Origin: Candidatus Latescibacterota bacterium | GTDB lineage: Bacteria; Latescibacterota; UBA2968; UBA8231 | Length of the DNA stretch: 36,394 bases | Direction: 5' to 3' | Assembly: GCA_007571365.1 (NCBI GenBank) | Contig: RKRN01000128.1 | Span: 1-36,394 of the forward strand | Shown: positions 7,061 through 17,000 of the stretch, in pieces | Layout of the letters: each line of letters opens with the position of its first letter | Position numbering within the stretch: position 1 is the stretch's first letter | Position numbers and translations under genes: made by a program | The notes under the pieces: generated by a model | Databases searched by the model: none | Told to the model about the DNA's origin: nothing | Seen by the model: the letters and a program-made list of their open reading frames with translations, nothing else

Positions 7061-8356
7061 TTACACGCTCGCAAAGTCGATGCGCGGGTCCACAACCTTG
7101 AGCAAAATATCCGCCGCCAAGATCCCCGCCAGCGATAGGGCCGAGCCAATGGTAAAGAGTGCCATAGCCACGGGATAATCGCGCACGATAACCGACTGAA
7201 AGGCCAAAAAGCCCATGCCTGGAATGGTGAAGATCGTCTCGATAAATACCGAACCCGCGATCATGCCCGGCAACAACCCAGCCAGCAGCGTTACAATGGG
7301 AATCAGGGAATTGCGCAGCACGTGGCGCAGCACTACAACCCGGTAGCGCAAGCCCTTGGCTTGGGCGGTGCGCACGTAGTCCAGCCGCAAATTCTCCAGC
7401 ATGCTGGTGCGCATATAGCGCGAGATGCCGGCGAAACTGGCATAGGTCGAAGCCAATATCGGCAAAACCATGTGGTGGGCGCGGTCGGTCAGCAGCCGCC
7501 AGAATCCCCAGTCTTCCCCCGCGTCCAAAGACTGGAGGCCGGAGGCCGGAAACCAGTAAAAAAATTCCTTGTTGCAGAAAAACAAGATCAACAGCATCCC
7601 GACCCAGAACGAAGGCATCGACCACAGCATGAAGGTCCCGGTGGTAACTAAACGATCGATAATAGTATTTTGCTTGACTGCGATCACTATGCCCAGCGGC
7701 ACCCCGACTAGATAGGCAAAGACTAGGCTGATGAGGTTGATTTCCAGCGTGATAGGCAGCCGGTCGAGGATGTGGTCGATGACCGGTTGTTGGTCTTTGA
7801 AGGAGCGTCCCAAATTAAGCGTCACCAAACGCCAGTCCTCCGCCCGCACCAGTTCCAAACCAGACCCAGCATAAGCGTAATTTTTAGTTGGCGAGAAAAG
7901 GCGGCTTTGCCAGAAAGGCGATTCGACGAGCAGGTTGACGCGCTCGGGGCGCAGGCGGCGAAAGTGTTCTAAGAACCGCGCCTTGCGCTCTGCGCCCTCA
8001 AGCGAGACCAACTCGGCCCGCTCGGCGTCTGCTAGCTCGTCGAGCACCGAGTCGGCCAATAAGGCTCCGCGATCGAATGCGTCCAAGTCCTCCACGCGCA
8101 AGACCAAATTGGAAAGCCAATGCAAATACTGGATGTGTAGCGGTTGGTCCAGCCCGAGCTGGCGGCGCAAATCCCGGCGCGTCTTGTCCATGTCCGCCTG
8201 ATGGTCGGTGGAGATCCCCTCTCCGCCTGCGGCCCCGCCCAAGAACAGATCGACCGGGTCGCCGGGTGCCAAGCGCATAATCAGGAAAGTCAGTAGGGTG
8301 ATGCCGAGGAGGGTTGGGATGGCCAGCAGAATGCGCTGGATAGTGTACTGCAGCAT
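7061..8356 (-). CDS. ABC transporter permease, DppB/OppB family
   Basis: This is the partner permease of the downstream DppC-like gene. The 431-aa protein starts MLQYTIQRILLAIPTLLGIT, a typical DppB first helix, followed by RLAPGDPVD. About 150 residues rich in charged and leucine residues (roughly 42-190) then separate helix 1 from the transmembrane core. The core (about 195-425) has the EAA loop (YVRTAQAKGLRYRVVVLRHV) and the C-terminal DPRIDF. Normal family length is about 310-340, so this protein has an enlarged loop expected to lie on the outer face of the membrane. It follows the TPR gene by 22 bp without a recognisable SD, so translation may depend on coupling. Confidence 0.92.
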   Translation of the reverse strand: MLQYTIQRILLAIPTLLGITLLTFLIMRLAPGDPVDLFLGGAAGGEGISTDHQADMDKTRRDLRRQLGLDQPLHIQYLHWLSNLVLRVEDLDAFDRGALLADSVLDELADAERAELVSLEGAERKARFLEHFRRLRPERVNLLVESPFWQSRLFSPTKNYAYAGSGLELVRAEDWRLVTLNLGRSFKDQQPVIDHILDRLPITLEINLISLVFAYLVGVPLGIVIAVKQNTIIDRLVTTGTFMLWSMPSFWVGMLLILFFCNKEFFYWFPASGLQSLDAGEDWGFWRLLTDRAHHMVLPILASTYASFAGISRYMRTSMLENLRLDYVRTAQAKGLRYRVVVLRHVLRNSLIPIVTLLAGLLPGMIAGSVFIETIFTIPGMGFLAFQSVIVRDYPVAMALFTIGSALSLAGILAADILLKVVDPRIDFASV

Positions 8357-8378
8357 GGGGGATTACAGCGCGGACGCT

Positions 8379-9383
8379 TTACTCCTCTAGTTCCGCGGCC
8401 CGCGCAAACGCCGCTTCGCTTTCTTCAACCTTGTCCTTGTGGGCGTAAACCGTCCCCAAGTGCATCCACACCAAGGCGTTGTCCGGCGTTTGTTCGGAGA
8501 GCTTTTCTAAGAGCGGTAACGCGCCACCGTAGTCCTCTGTAGCCAAATGGACCATGGCGAGGTTGTAGCGCGCGTCCCGGTCGTCGGGTTCGAGCTGTAG
8601 GACCTGTTCATAGGCCCGCTGCGCCGCGGCGTATTTTTCTTGCTGCCAATAGAGGTTGCCCAAGTTGAAGTGAGTTCTGAAATCATCGGGGTTCAGTTCT
8701 ATGAGCTTGCGATAATTGGCCTCGGCGCCCTCGTAATCCTCGGCTTGGGTTTGGGCGATGGCGAGATTGGTCAGGCCATTGAGGTTTTCAGGATCGATCT
8801 TGACTGCCTGCGACAAAGCGCGGATGGCCTCATCAAGGTTGCCTTTTTCCAAGTAGAGCGACCCTAGGCTGAAAAAGGTGCCCTCGTCTTCTGGATCCGC
8901 CGACGCGATTTTCTGGTAGGTGGCAATGGCTGCATCCGTGCTGTCGATTTGGTAATAGACGTACGCGAGGTTGCGCCAAGCATCGAGCGCACTTTCGTCG
9001 ATGATGGTAGCGTTGTGAAACGAGTGCCGCGCCATGACGTAATTGGGGGCCTCGCCTTGAACGTGAACGACGCCGGCATTGTACTCGCGTGCCCAAAAGT
9101 GGCGACGCGTTCGTTCAGCCTCGCTCTGGAACTTGGAATTGCGCTCGGCATGCGCTAGATGCGCGGCCATGTCGCCATAGCGGCCCTCTTCGCCTAAGAG
9201 CTTGCCCATCAGTAGGTGTGCCTCGCTATTTTCTGGCTCGGCCTGCAAAACTAGGGCGAGTTGCTTTTTGGCCTCTTGCGGCTGCTCTTGTTGGATATAG
9301 AGCTTGGCCGCGGTCATGGTCGAACTCTGGCATCCCAACCCGGCGACGGCGACGAGCACCGCCAGCCAGCCCACGCACTTCAT
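8379..9383 (-). CDS. TPR-repeat protein, probable lipoprotein
   Basis: The 334-aa product starts at ATG 9383, chosen because AGGAGAT stands 7 nt upstream; the frame extends further but without support. A hydrophobic signal segment ends in AGLGC (Cys18), a somewhat irregular lipobox, so an envelope lipoprotein is likely but not certain. The rest is a run of about seven or eight tetratricopeptide repeats, for example around residues 22-85 and 140-325, with repeated DPE/NPDDF and ALxxLG-type turns. TPRs bind partner proteins, so an assembly or scaffold role is likely. It is preceded by a strong terminator whose U-run abuts its SD, and is followed by the DppB/DppC-like permeases. Whether it serves the transporter or the upstream outer-membrane set is unknown. 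Confidence 0.88.
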   Translation of the reverse strand: MKCVGWLAVLVAVAGLGCQSSTMTAAKLYIQQEQPQEAKKQLALVLQAEPENSEAHLLMGKLLGEEGRYGDMAAHLAHAERNSKFQSEAERTRRHFWAREYNAGVVHVQGEAPNYVMARHSFHNATIIDESALDAWRNLAYVYYQIDSTDAAIATYQKIASADPEDEGTFFSLGSLYLEKGNLDEAIRALSQAVKIDPENLNGLTNLAIAQTQAEDYEGAEANYRKLIELNPDDFRTHFNLGNLYWQQEKYAAAQRAYEQVLQLEPDDRDARYNLAMVHLATEDYGGALPLLEKLSEQTPDNALVWMHLGTVYAHKDKVEESEAAFARAAELEE

Positions 9384-9395
9384 TGGTAATCTCCT

Positions 9396-9432
9396 AAAAA
9401 AACGGCGCGGCGCACGTTCTGTGCGCCGCGCC
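9396..9432 (-). terminator. Strong intrinsic terminator after the PorV-like gene
   Basis: On the minus strand GGCGCGGCGCAC (9432-9421) pairs perfectly with GTGCGCCGCGCC (9415-9404) around a 5-nt loop. One base later comes a run of seven T (9402-9396). This is a textbook rho-independent terminator for the PorV-like gene ending at 9443. The T-run passes directly into AGGAG, the SD of the TPR gene, leaving no room for a promoter between them. Confidence 0.9.
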
Positions 9433-9442
9433 ACGGTCGAAT

Positions 9443-10477
9443 TTAGAAACCGAACTGAAAGGTAAAGGTATTGAGCGCGTCGAAATACTCGACCGTAGTG
9501 TAGGCGTAATCAACGCGCAAATTTTTGATCGTCCCAGCATCCAGATTCAAACCAAAGCCGAAGCTAGTGCCGTAGATGTAGTCGTCGGTCGAGTTGGGCG
9601 CGTAGTCGAAGCCAGCGCGCAGGGCGAAGAGTTTGTTCAACACATATTCAGCACCCAACCGGTACTGATCGTAGGCAAAATTGTTGTGCCGGAAGACCGA
9701 GGACAAATTGACCGCACCCATACCAGCGGGCTCGTAGCGGTAGCTCAGACCGAATTCAAATGTCGAAGGCAGGTCGGCAGAGCTAGCCTGCACATTGTAA
9801 TCGGAAGGTCCGCGGCGCAATCGGTCGAGCTGACCGCGGCGCAACAAGCCGGAACCGCCAAACTGCATCCGCGTGCCGATGTGCTTGAGCGCCACCCCCA
9901 AGTCCAAGCCGGCAACCCCGCCTAGATCGGCGTATTGCAGACCGGCGCTAAACGAGGCCGCGGTAGCCTCGACGCGCTGGATGCGGTTGACGACATAATG
10001 GCTGGTAAACCCGACGGCGATGCGATCGGTCAGTCCCCTCGCAAAGGTCAGGCCCACTGTGAAGAAGGTCGGCGAGAAGGTCGCTCCGGTGCCGTCTGGA
10101 TTGATCTCAGTCGTCACCGGAATTTGGCCGAAATCCAGTGCCTTGACGTTGAAGGCCAGCGAGCCGAGGCTCTTGAAATTGGCACCAGTGGCCAGATAGT
10201 TGATGCGAGTATCCGCCAGATAGGACATCGTCGAAAACATAATGCCCGCGTTGGATTCGGACTTGGACAGACCTGCCGGGTTCCAGTGCAAAGCCTCTAA
10301 ACCGGAACTGGTGGCGATTGAGGCCCCGCCCAAGGCCATGTCGCGCGCGCCAACCGGAATCAGCAGTTCCGGGGCCGCGGCCGTACCGGCGCGATCATAG
10401 CCATCGGCAAAGGCCGTAGCCGAGGCGAAAACCAGCACCAGCAGGATCGTCGAGATGCGAAAGCTGTGTCGAAGCAT
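9443..10477 (-). CDS. PorV/PorQ-like (UPF0164) outer-membrane protein
   Basis: The 344-aa protein has a signal peptide (cleavage near ATAFA|DG, residue 24) and then the UPF0164/PorV signature region GARDMALGGASIATSSGLEA followed by HWNPAGLS. The rest is alternating beta strands ending in FTFQFGF, with the C-terminal aromatic typical of outer-membrane barrels. PorV in type IX secretion systems shuttles substrates from the translocon to the attachment complex; related UPF0164 proteins occur in many phyla without a full type IX system. It directly follows a large secreted protein whose C-terminus resembles a type IX sorting domain, which supports a shuttle role. SD AGGAGG stands 8 nt before ATG. 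Confidence 0.85.
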   Translation of the reverse strand: MLRHSFRISTILLVLVFASATAFADGYDRAGTAAAPELLIPVGARDMALGGASIATSSGLEALHWNPAGLSKSESNAGIMFSTMSYLADTRINYLATGANFKSLGSLAFNVKALDFGQIPVTTEINPDGTGATFSPTFFTVGLTFARGLTDRIAVGFTSHYVVNRIQRVEATAASFSAGLQYADLGGVAGLDLGVALKHIGTRMQFGGSGLLRRGQLDRLRRGPSDYNVQASSADLPSTFEFGLSYRYEPAGMGAVNLSSVFRHNNFAYDQYRLGAEYVLNKLFALRAGFDYAPNSTDDYIYGTSFGFGLNLDAGTIKNLRVDYAYTTVEYFDALNTFTFQFGF

Positions 10478-10516
10478 AAAATGGCCTCCTATTTCTCTCT
10501 TTGATATCCCGTGTAC

Positions 10517-13500
10517 CTAGAAGTTCTCTAGGAACTGCTGCTCTTGGATGATGGCCAGCTTGAGGATCCGACTCTTGCCGTGCTCCGGCAGCTCGATATG
10601 GGCGATATACATGCCGCTGGCCACCGGCAGCCCGTTGTGGTTTTGCAGATCCCAGCGCGTGAACTGCGATGGGTCGTCTTTGTCAATCGTGCGCACCAGC
10701 GTGCCGCTCATGTCGAAGATGCGGATATTCGCCTTGGACGACAGGTGGCTGAAGGTCACGAAGTGGCTGTAACGGCTGGTCTCCGCCGCGTTGACGCCGA
10801 GATAGGGATTCGGGAAGACGTTGATCTTCTCGATGTCCGCGGCTAGATAGGCGTCACTGCTTTCCGACCCCTGGACCGTAAACGAGAAGCGGTCAGCCGG
10901 GGTATTGATGTGATTGGCGATCAGCAAGAAGGAATCGCCGTTCGACGGGAAGTCCGCCTCGCGGCGACGCTCGGAAAAGATGATCCACATAAAGGGCAGG
11001 TACTCCTCTTCTTCAGCATTGTGGATCAAACCGTTCCGCAACAAAATGTCGCTGTTCTCGCCTTGGTTGGGATCTGTGTAATCCAAATCGAAGATAAACA
11101 GCCACTCGCGCGGACCAGAGCCGGCGACATTGCTCGCCACAGTGTACCAAGGCGGGCCATAGACGCCGTTGACCAAGCCGCCGGGCTGGTTGTTTTCGAG
11201 GAAGGCCACTTCGAGGCGGCGTGGCGGATCGCTTTCGATATCCCAAGCGGAAAGCGCAATCGGATTGCGCTCCTGATAGACATAGACGCCTGGGCCTTCG
11301 GTATTGATAATGTACTTGCCGAAGTCCCAAGGATTCTGCGTCGTCGTCAGGTCGTCGGGTGCCGGCGGTTCCGCCCCGGCAGCGCGCAGATAGCGATAGG
11401 CCCACGACACGTTCTCGTTGTTGACGTCCACCGGCTTGTACTGGTCTTCGCCGTCTTCTTCGATGACGTCGGTAAAGCGCAGCTCCACCGTGCGTAGCTG
11501 ATCCGGCGTCACCGTCGTCGGCGCGAACCACTGATGGTTGGGATCGCCGGTCATCGCGCCTTGGAACCCTTCAGCACCCCAGGCGTTGGAGCCGCCAGCC
11601 CAAGTGAACCAGCGCGTGTCGCTGGCGTGATCGACGGCTTGGGCAAAGTCGGCGGCGTCAATCTGGCCATTGCCCGTCAAGTCGGCCGCCTCGGGCGAAG
11701 CCTTCCAAGCCTCGAATGGCATTGCCGGACCAGCCCAACTCTTCATGCCAGCGGGCGGACCGGCGACGGAGACCTCAAAACCGGCGGAACCGACATAGAA
11801 GGCCGTGCCAGCTTGGTCGGTCTGGTCTTCCAACAGAGTCTGACCACTAGTCTTGTCAACCAGATTCCAGACCGTATTGCCGTCGGCGTCGGCCGCGTAC
11901 TCAACCGCGTATTCGTGGCCGGTGGTACTCGTCGGATCAACCACAGATACTGAGACCGTTCCGTCGCTGGCACCAGCGATGTGCTGACCGCTAATCACGT
12001 CCCCAGGCTTGCTCAGATAGCGAGTGCCCGGCGGCGGTTCCTGCGGCATGCAGATCAAGTTCTGGGGCGCACTTTCCAGCGTGGTGGTAGCGGCTCCTTC
12101 GGCGGTGGCGCGGTTGTAAGCCGTCACCGCAAAGTAGTACCGCTGGCCGTTGATCAGCGGACCGCTGCGGACGTGGTCTTGGGTGATCTTGATATTGCGC
12201 TTGAGCCCGAAGTCGGTGCCGATCTGCAGAGGCACATCGAGCACCACGCCCGACTCTTGGTCGAGGTCAATGCCTAAAATGGTAGTCACACCGTTTTCGA
12301 TGTCGAAGGTCGCCACCTTGACCCCTTGGGAAAGCGTGGCTTCGGCCGAGGGCAACTGGTAGAGGTTGTAGCCTTCAAATTCAAAGCCGGGCGAACCCTC
12401 GCCTTCGGTAGCTTGGATCGAATCGTCGTCCCAGCCCCAATCCAGAATGATCGTCTGGTCGAGCTCGATTATGCGAACATTGGGCTGGACCGGCGGCTTG
12501 GGCACCTGAAAAAAGCTGTTGTAGGCGTCTTGGACGAACTGGTCGGTGAATTTTAGCTGGGAGACGCTGCGCAGGCGGTCGGTAGAAATGCCGCCCAGCA
12601 GCGCAACCACCACTTCCTGAGTGTCGCCCAATGCCATCTCAAAAGGCCCGGTCGCCAGCACGATGCGCCGGTCGCCAGCCGGCAGCGGCACGCCGTCGTT
12701 CCAGCCGGTGGCTCTGGTCGGATCGCCATCAAGCGTGAACTTGGTGTCGGCATTGGTCAGCGGATTGGTGTAGGGCACGGGGTTTTCAACATCGTCCTGC
12801 GGCTGGAAACCGCGCAGCAGATTGTACCACTGCTGAGTGCCCACGTATTCGCCCAGTTCTGGATCGGATATCGCACTGCCAGCGGCAAAGTACACGAAGG
12901 CCGTCATTGGCAAGTTCTTGTAGCCGGGACGCAGCCCGTCGTTGAAGATGGCCACTGAACTCTCGTCGAGCAGTTGATTGCCGTCTTCGTCAACGGCGAC
13001 GTTGCCCTCGGCATCTAGCTGATAAACCGGCACGATCGGGCCTTGCAAAAAGTCGTACCCAGCGGCCGGTGGTGCCAAGCCAAAGGGGACGTAATGCGAG
13101 TCATCGTCGATCGAGTTGTACACATAACCCAAGCTCAGGTCGACATCGGCACCGGCAAAGTCGTCGCCGTAGTCGCCCAAATCTGGATCGGACCACTGGG
13201 CGAAATACATGTCCTCAATCGCGGCATCGTCCGTAGTCTCTGCGGTGCCCTTGTAGATGACCTTGTACTTCTTGAAGATAACGTCGCCCAAGGCGTCGGT
13301 GCGCGCATAGCCCCAGAGCGTGACCTGGGCCTCCAAGCCGATGGGCAACGAGCCGTAGAGATTGGTCGTGGCACCCTGGTCCAGATCGTTTATGGCAAAC
13401 CAGATTACTTGGTCCGCGTTAGCCAAACCTGGCTCGTCAACCGAGGGGTCGTACTGTCCATTCCCATCGTTGTCGTAAAAGGGCGCACCCAACTCGGCCG

Positions 13501-14035
13501 GCCACTCCATCCAATCGCGTTCGTACTGGGCGCGCACCGCCGCCTCGTGGGCATCGGTGACCTCGCTCAAACCGATGTTGAGGACCTCGGAGGCGTCTAG
13601 CCGCAAGTCCGCGGTCGCCCAATCGCGGCGGATCCGGTAGAGCCGAGCCGTGTCGCGATCTTGGGCCACGCCCTTGGACTCGATAACCCCTGGCACTGTG
13701 CCAATCTCGTACGTCTGGCCGCCTACGCGCAGTTCTTGGTCGTTGCCGTCCTTGACCCGTCCACCCCAAATCATGCCATCTTGGAAGATGATTTGGTCGG
13801 TTGAGCGCGGGTAGGTCACGCCCGAATTGCCGCTGAGCGGATCGCGGGCCGACCAGCCATCACTTTGGATCCACATGGCCATATTGTTGATGTTGAGCTG
13901 GGTCCGTTCGGTGGATACCTCGACATCATCTTGGGCCAGTTTGGCGGCCGGTGCGCCCCACTCTTGGCGGGCTTGGACAGTGCCGACTAGGAGCAAGAGC
14001 GTCGCCGCCGCAAATAGATGAATAAACTTTCTCAT
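10517..14035 (-). CDS. Large secreted protein with C-terminal sorting-domain-like region
   Basis: This 1172-aa protein begins with a signal peptide (about 1-22, cleavage after VQA). Much of it is acidic and beta-rich. A fibronectin type III-like segment lies around residues 515-670, with NGQRYYFAVTAYNRA near its end. A calcium-binding EF-hand/dockerin-like loop, DLTGNGQIDAADF, is near 780-800. The last 100 residues start with VFPNPYLG and contain IFDMSGTLVRTI and GLPVASGMYIAHIEL, the pattern of type A (Por secretion) sorting domains and FlgD-like Ig folds. It is therefore probably exported across the outer membrane or displayed on the surface. No enzymatic motif was recognised. It lies between the TonB-dependent receptor (15 bp) and the PorV-like gene (39 bp). 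SD: GAGGAAG before ATG 14035. Confidence 0.75.
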   Translation of the reverse strand: MRKFIHLFAAATLLLLVGTVQARQEWGAPAAKLAQDDVEVSTERTQLNINNMAMWIQSDGWSARDPLSGNSGVTYPRSTDQIIFQDGMIWGGRVKDGNDQELRVGGQTYEIGTVPGVIESKGVAQDRDTARLYRIRRDWATADLRLDASEVLNIGLSEVTDAHEAAVRAQYERDWMEWPAELGAPFYDNDGNGQYDPSVDEPGLANADQVIWFAINDLDQGATTNLYGSLPIGLEAQVTLWGYARTDALGDVIFKKYKVIYKGTAETTDDAAIEDMYFAQWSDPDLGDYGDDFAGADVDLSLGYVYNSIDDDSHYVPFGLAPPAAGYDFLQGPIVPVYQLDAEGNVAVDEDGNQLLDESSVAIFNDGLRPGYKNLPMTAFVYFAAGSAISDPELGEYVGTQQWYNLLRGFQPQDDVENPVPYTNPLTNADTKFTLDGDPTRATGWNDGVPLPAGDRRIVLATGPFEMALGDTQEVVVALLGGISTDRLRSVSQLKFTDQFVQDAYNSFFQVPKPPVQPNVRIIELDQTIILDWGWDDDSIQATEGEGSPGFEFEGYNLYQLPSAEATLSQGVKVATFDIENGVTTILGIDLDQESGVVLDVPLQIGTDFGLKRNIKITQDHVRSGPLINGQRYYFAVTAYNRATAEGAATTTLESAPQNLICMPQEPPPGTRYLSKPGDVISGQHIAGASDGTVSVSVVDPTSTTGHEYAVEYAADADGNTVWNLVDKTSGQTLLEDQTDQAGTAFYVGSAGFEVSVAGPPAGMKSWAGPAMPFEAWKASPEAADLTGNGQIDAADFAQAVDHASDTRWFTWAGGSNAWGAEGFQGAMTGDPNHQWFAPTTVTPDQLRTVELRFTDVIEEDGEDQYKPVDVNNENVSWAYRYLRAAGAEPPAPDDLTTTQNPWDFGKYIINTEGPGVYVYQERNPIALSAWDIESDPPRRLEVAFLENNQPGGLVNGVYGPPWYTVASNVAGSGPREWLFIFDLDYTDPNQGENSDILLRNGLIHNAEEEEYLPFMWIIFSERRREADFPSNGDSFLLIANHINTPADRFSFTVQGSESSDAYLAADIEKINVFPNPYLGVNAAETSRYSHFVTFSHLSSKANIRIFDMSGTLVRTIDKDDPSQFTRWDLQNHNGLPVASGMYIAHIELPEHGKSRILKLAIIQEQQFLENF

Positions 14036-14050
14036 AGCTTCCTCTCTTTC

Positions 14051-17000
14051 CTAGAAATCGAACTGCAGACCAAAGCGAATCTGGCGCGGCGCATCGTAGA
14101 TATCGCCGCCTTCGTTGGACCAGTAGGCTTGGCGGTTGGCCAAGTTAATCGCCTCGTAGAGTTGCGCGTACTGTTGCCCACCGCTGGCCTCGACGATCTG
14201 CTGGCTCAGCTCCGGATTAGTCAAGAAGCCGTCGTCCTTGTCGGAGCCGGTGCGATTGTACACGTTGAGCACGTTCTTGCGGTTGAAGAGGTTGAGAACA
14301 TAGCTATAAACCTTGGCGTCGAGACCAAACAGCGCGAACCCCTTGTCAATGCCTAGGTTGGCCTCGAAGGTCCACGGCGTCGTCGAGCGGTTGATCGACT
14401 CGAGCGGCTTGCGCGAGCGCGGGTCGAAGCTGTCGAGTACACCGGCGTTTTCTGGGCCGCGCTGACCGATCGACCCGGTGACCAAGGTAAAGTTGTGCCC
14501 ACTCGTGAAGCTCATCAGCAGGTTGGCCCCCAGACCCCGCAGAATTGGATTGGGATCGTTGTCGGGGTAGCGGTAGTCCAATAAGATCGAGCCGCGGTGC
14601 GTCTCGTTAAAGTCGAGCGGTGAGATGATCGTCGGCAGGTTGGTCTCATTTTCGACCCCGGAAATGGCCGAGCCAGTATATGAACCCGTGCCGCGTGCAT
14701 CGGACAGGGTATAGTTCAGTTCGGTGCGTAGGTTGTTGACGCGCCTGAGCTTGAATTGGAACTCGACGCCCTTGGTCGTGGCGAAGTCGCCGTTTTGCAG
14801 GAAAACGTACGCACCAGCGTCGACCGCGCTGGCCGAGAGTTGCTGCTTGCGCAACTGTATCTGCCCTTTGATGTCGCGATAGAAGCCCGTGATGTCAAAG
14901 GAGGCGAATTCGGAGAACTGACGCTCGAAGCCGATTTCGTACTGGGTAGTCCGCATCGGCTCAATGTCGTAGGCAGTCGGATAGCGGATGTAGTTCTGGC
15001 CGCCCAACTCCAGAGCAAGGCGTGCGCCGCCGGCAAACATGGAGCGCATCGCCGGCATTTGCGAGAAACGACCGTATTGCACGTGAAAGACCGTCAGATC
15101 CGACACCGGGAACGACATCCCCAGACGCGGACTAATATCAGTGTACGTGGGGGTCTTTTCCATCGACTCGAGGTTAACGGTGTAGTTTTGCGAGTCGCGT
15201 ACCGGTGCGGCCGGATCCTTGAAGCGCCAGCTATCCGCGTCGAAGTAATCGAGGCGCAAACCGGCGTTGATGATCAGGTCATTATACTCGACTTTGTCTT
15301 GAATAAAGACGGCGGCTACCGTCGGATGGCGCGGTGCCTCCAGCCCCTCGCCATCGGTCTCGCGACCGAACTCATCGAAGCCGAAGAAATCGCTGGCACT
15401 AGTCGAGCGCAGCAATCGGATCAGATCCCGCTTGCTACCCTTGCCATCTTCAAGGCTCTCGGCTTTCGCGATCAACTCGTCGAGAATCTGCTCTTCGCCG
15501 ATCTCATCGTTGTAGTAGCGGTCGTACACCGCGTCCAACTCGGGATAGGTGTTGGCTATCCCCGAGCGGATCGAACGCAACGAGATCGAATAGCGCCGCG
15601 CGGTCCAATTCTGGTAGTCGAAACCGGCCTTGAGCTGGTGCATGTCGGTCTGCTTGGTCCAACTACCGGCCAGTCCCCAATAGCCATCCGACGAAGTGCT
15701 GTAGGAAGTCGTGGGCGTCCCCGGACGGTTGAAGGGGAAGCCGGCCAGATCGTAAGGCCTAGGCCGCGAACCCTGCTGGGTATAGGGCGTGTACTCGCCC
15801 GTACCTTCAAGGGCGCGCTGTACGGCAACGCTGTCGTTGTACACCCACCACCGATCCTTAAAAAGCGGATCGTAGGCCTCGGCGGACTGATTGTAGAGGC
15901 TCACGTTGAATTCGTAGAACATGCTCTTGTCGAGCAGGTGGGTGAGCTTGGCGTTGATCAGGTTGGAGTACGATTCCGACTGGACCAGGCGCCGGGTGTT
16001 AAAAGCATTGCGGATGGGCGCATAGTTGTTTTCAGCATTCCCGTCCGAGTACAGATTCGTGAGGCGGAGCTGGACGGGGTAGTAGTCGAGCAGTAAGGTC
16101 CCGTTGAAAATGAGCTCTTCACTACTCGTGTGCGGAATATTGCCGGGCTTGATTTCTAGCTGCCCGATCAGGTCGGGAACGGGATTGCCCTCCTCGTCCG
16201 CGTCCCAGTGCCGACGGCCACCGCGGAGGCCGGTGTCTTCGAGATCCTCAAAGGTAAAACCCGACCAATAGGTCGGCCAAGAACCGATGCCGACGCGCTG
16301 GCCAGCCAAGAAGGCGCGAATCTTCTGGCTTCCCGCAACTGGACCACCAGCGGTGATCACCTGATTGTAGTAGCCGTAGGAATACGTTCCGAAGCGCTGC
16401 TCATAGTCGGAGGTAAAGTTGTCCGATTCAGACATGATCCCGAAGTCCCACTCGCTGCCGCCGGTGCGCAACTCTTGCAGGATAATGCCAGCGTTGGCAC
16501 CGCCGTACTCGGCGTTGAAGCCGCCGGCTTGGAGCTGGATTTCCTCCAGCGCCTCGTCGATCAGGCCCACCGCGCTGGTACCAGTGACCACATTGCGGAC
16601 ACTGGCCCCCTCGACATAGTAGCCGATCTCGTCGGAACGCGAGCCGCGGATATGCAACGTCCCTTCGTCGTCCACCACGCCAGTCTGCAGGGCTATGACT
16701 TGACTGACGCCTCGGAGCGGCAAAATCTCGAGATCTTCGGCATCGACGATACGCACCGCATTGGTGGCGGTTTTGTCGATAATCGGTCGCTCGGCTTTGA
16801 TTACCACCTCCTCGACTTGGATATCCGAAGAAGTCAGGTCAATGTCGAGATTCGTGGTCAGGTCGGCAGAGACCCGCACCTCCTCAACGGTATAATCCGC
16901 ATAGCCGATATACGTTGCTTTGAGGGTATAGGTACCAGCCGGCACATTGAGAATAAAAAAGCGACCCTTTTCATCGGCCGTAGCCCCTAGCTTGGTACCT

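Noticed and set aside
14756-16096. A 446-codon open frame on the plus strand opposite the TonB-dependent receptor gene
   Set aside because: It lies wholly antisense to a gene with clear domains, has no SD or recognisable family, and GC-rich third positions easily keep such frames open.
16208-16990. A 260-codon plus-strand frame opposite the 5' part of the receptor gene
   Set aside because: Antisense to the signal peptide, Ig and plug domains of the receptor; no independent support.
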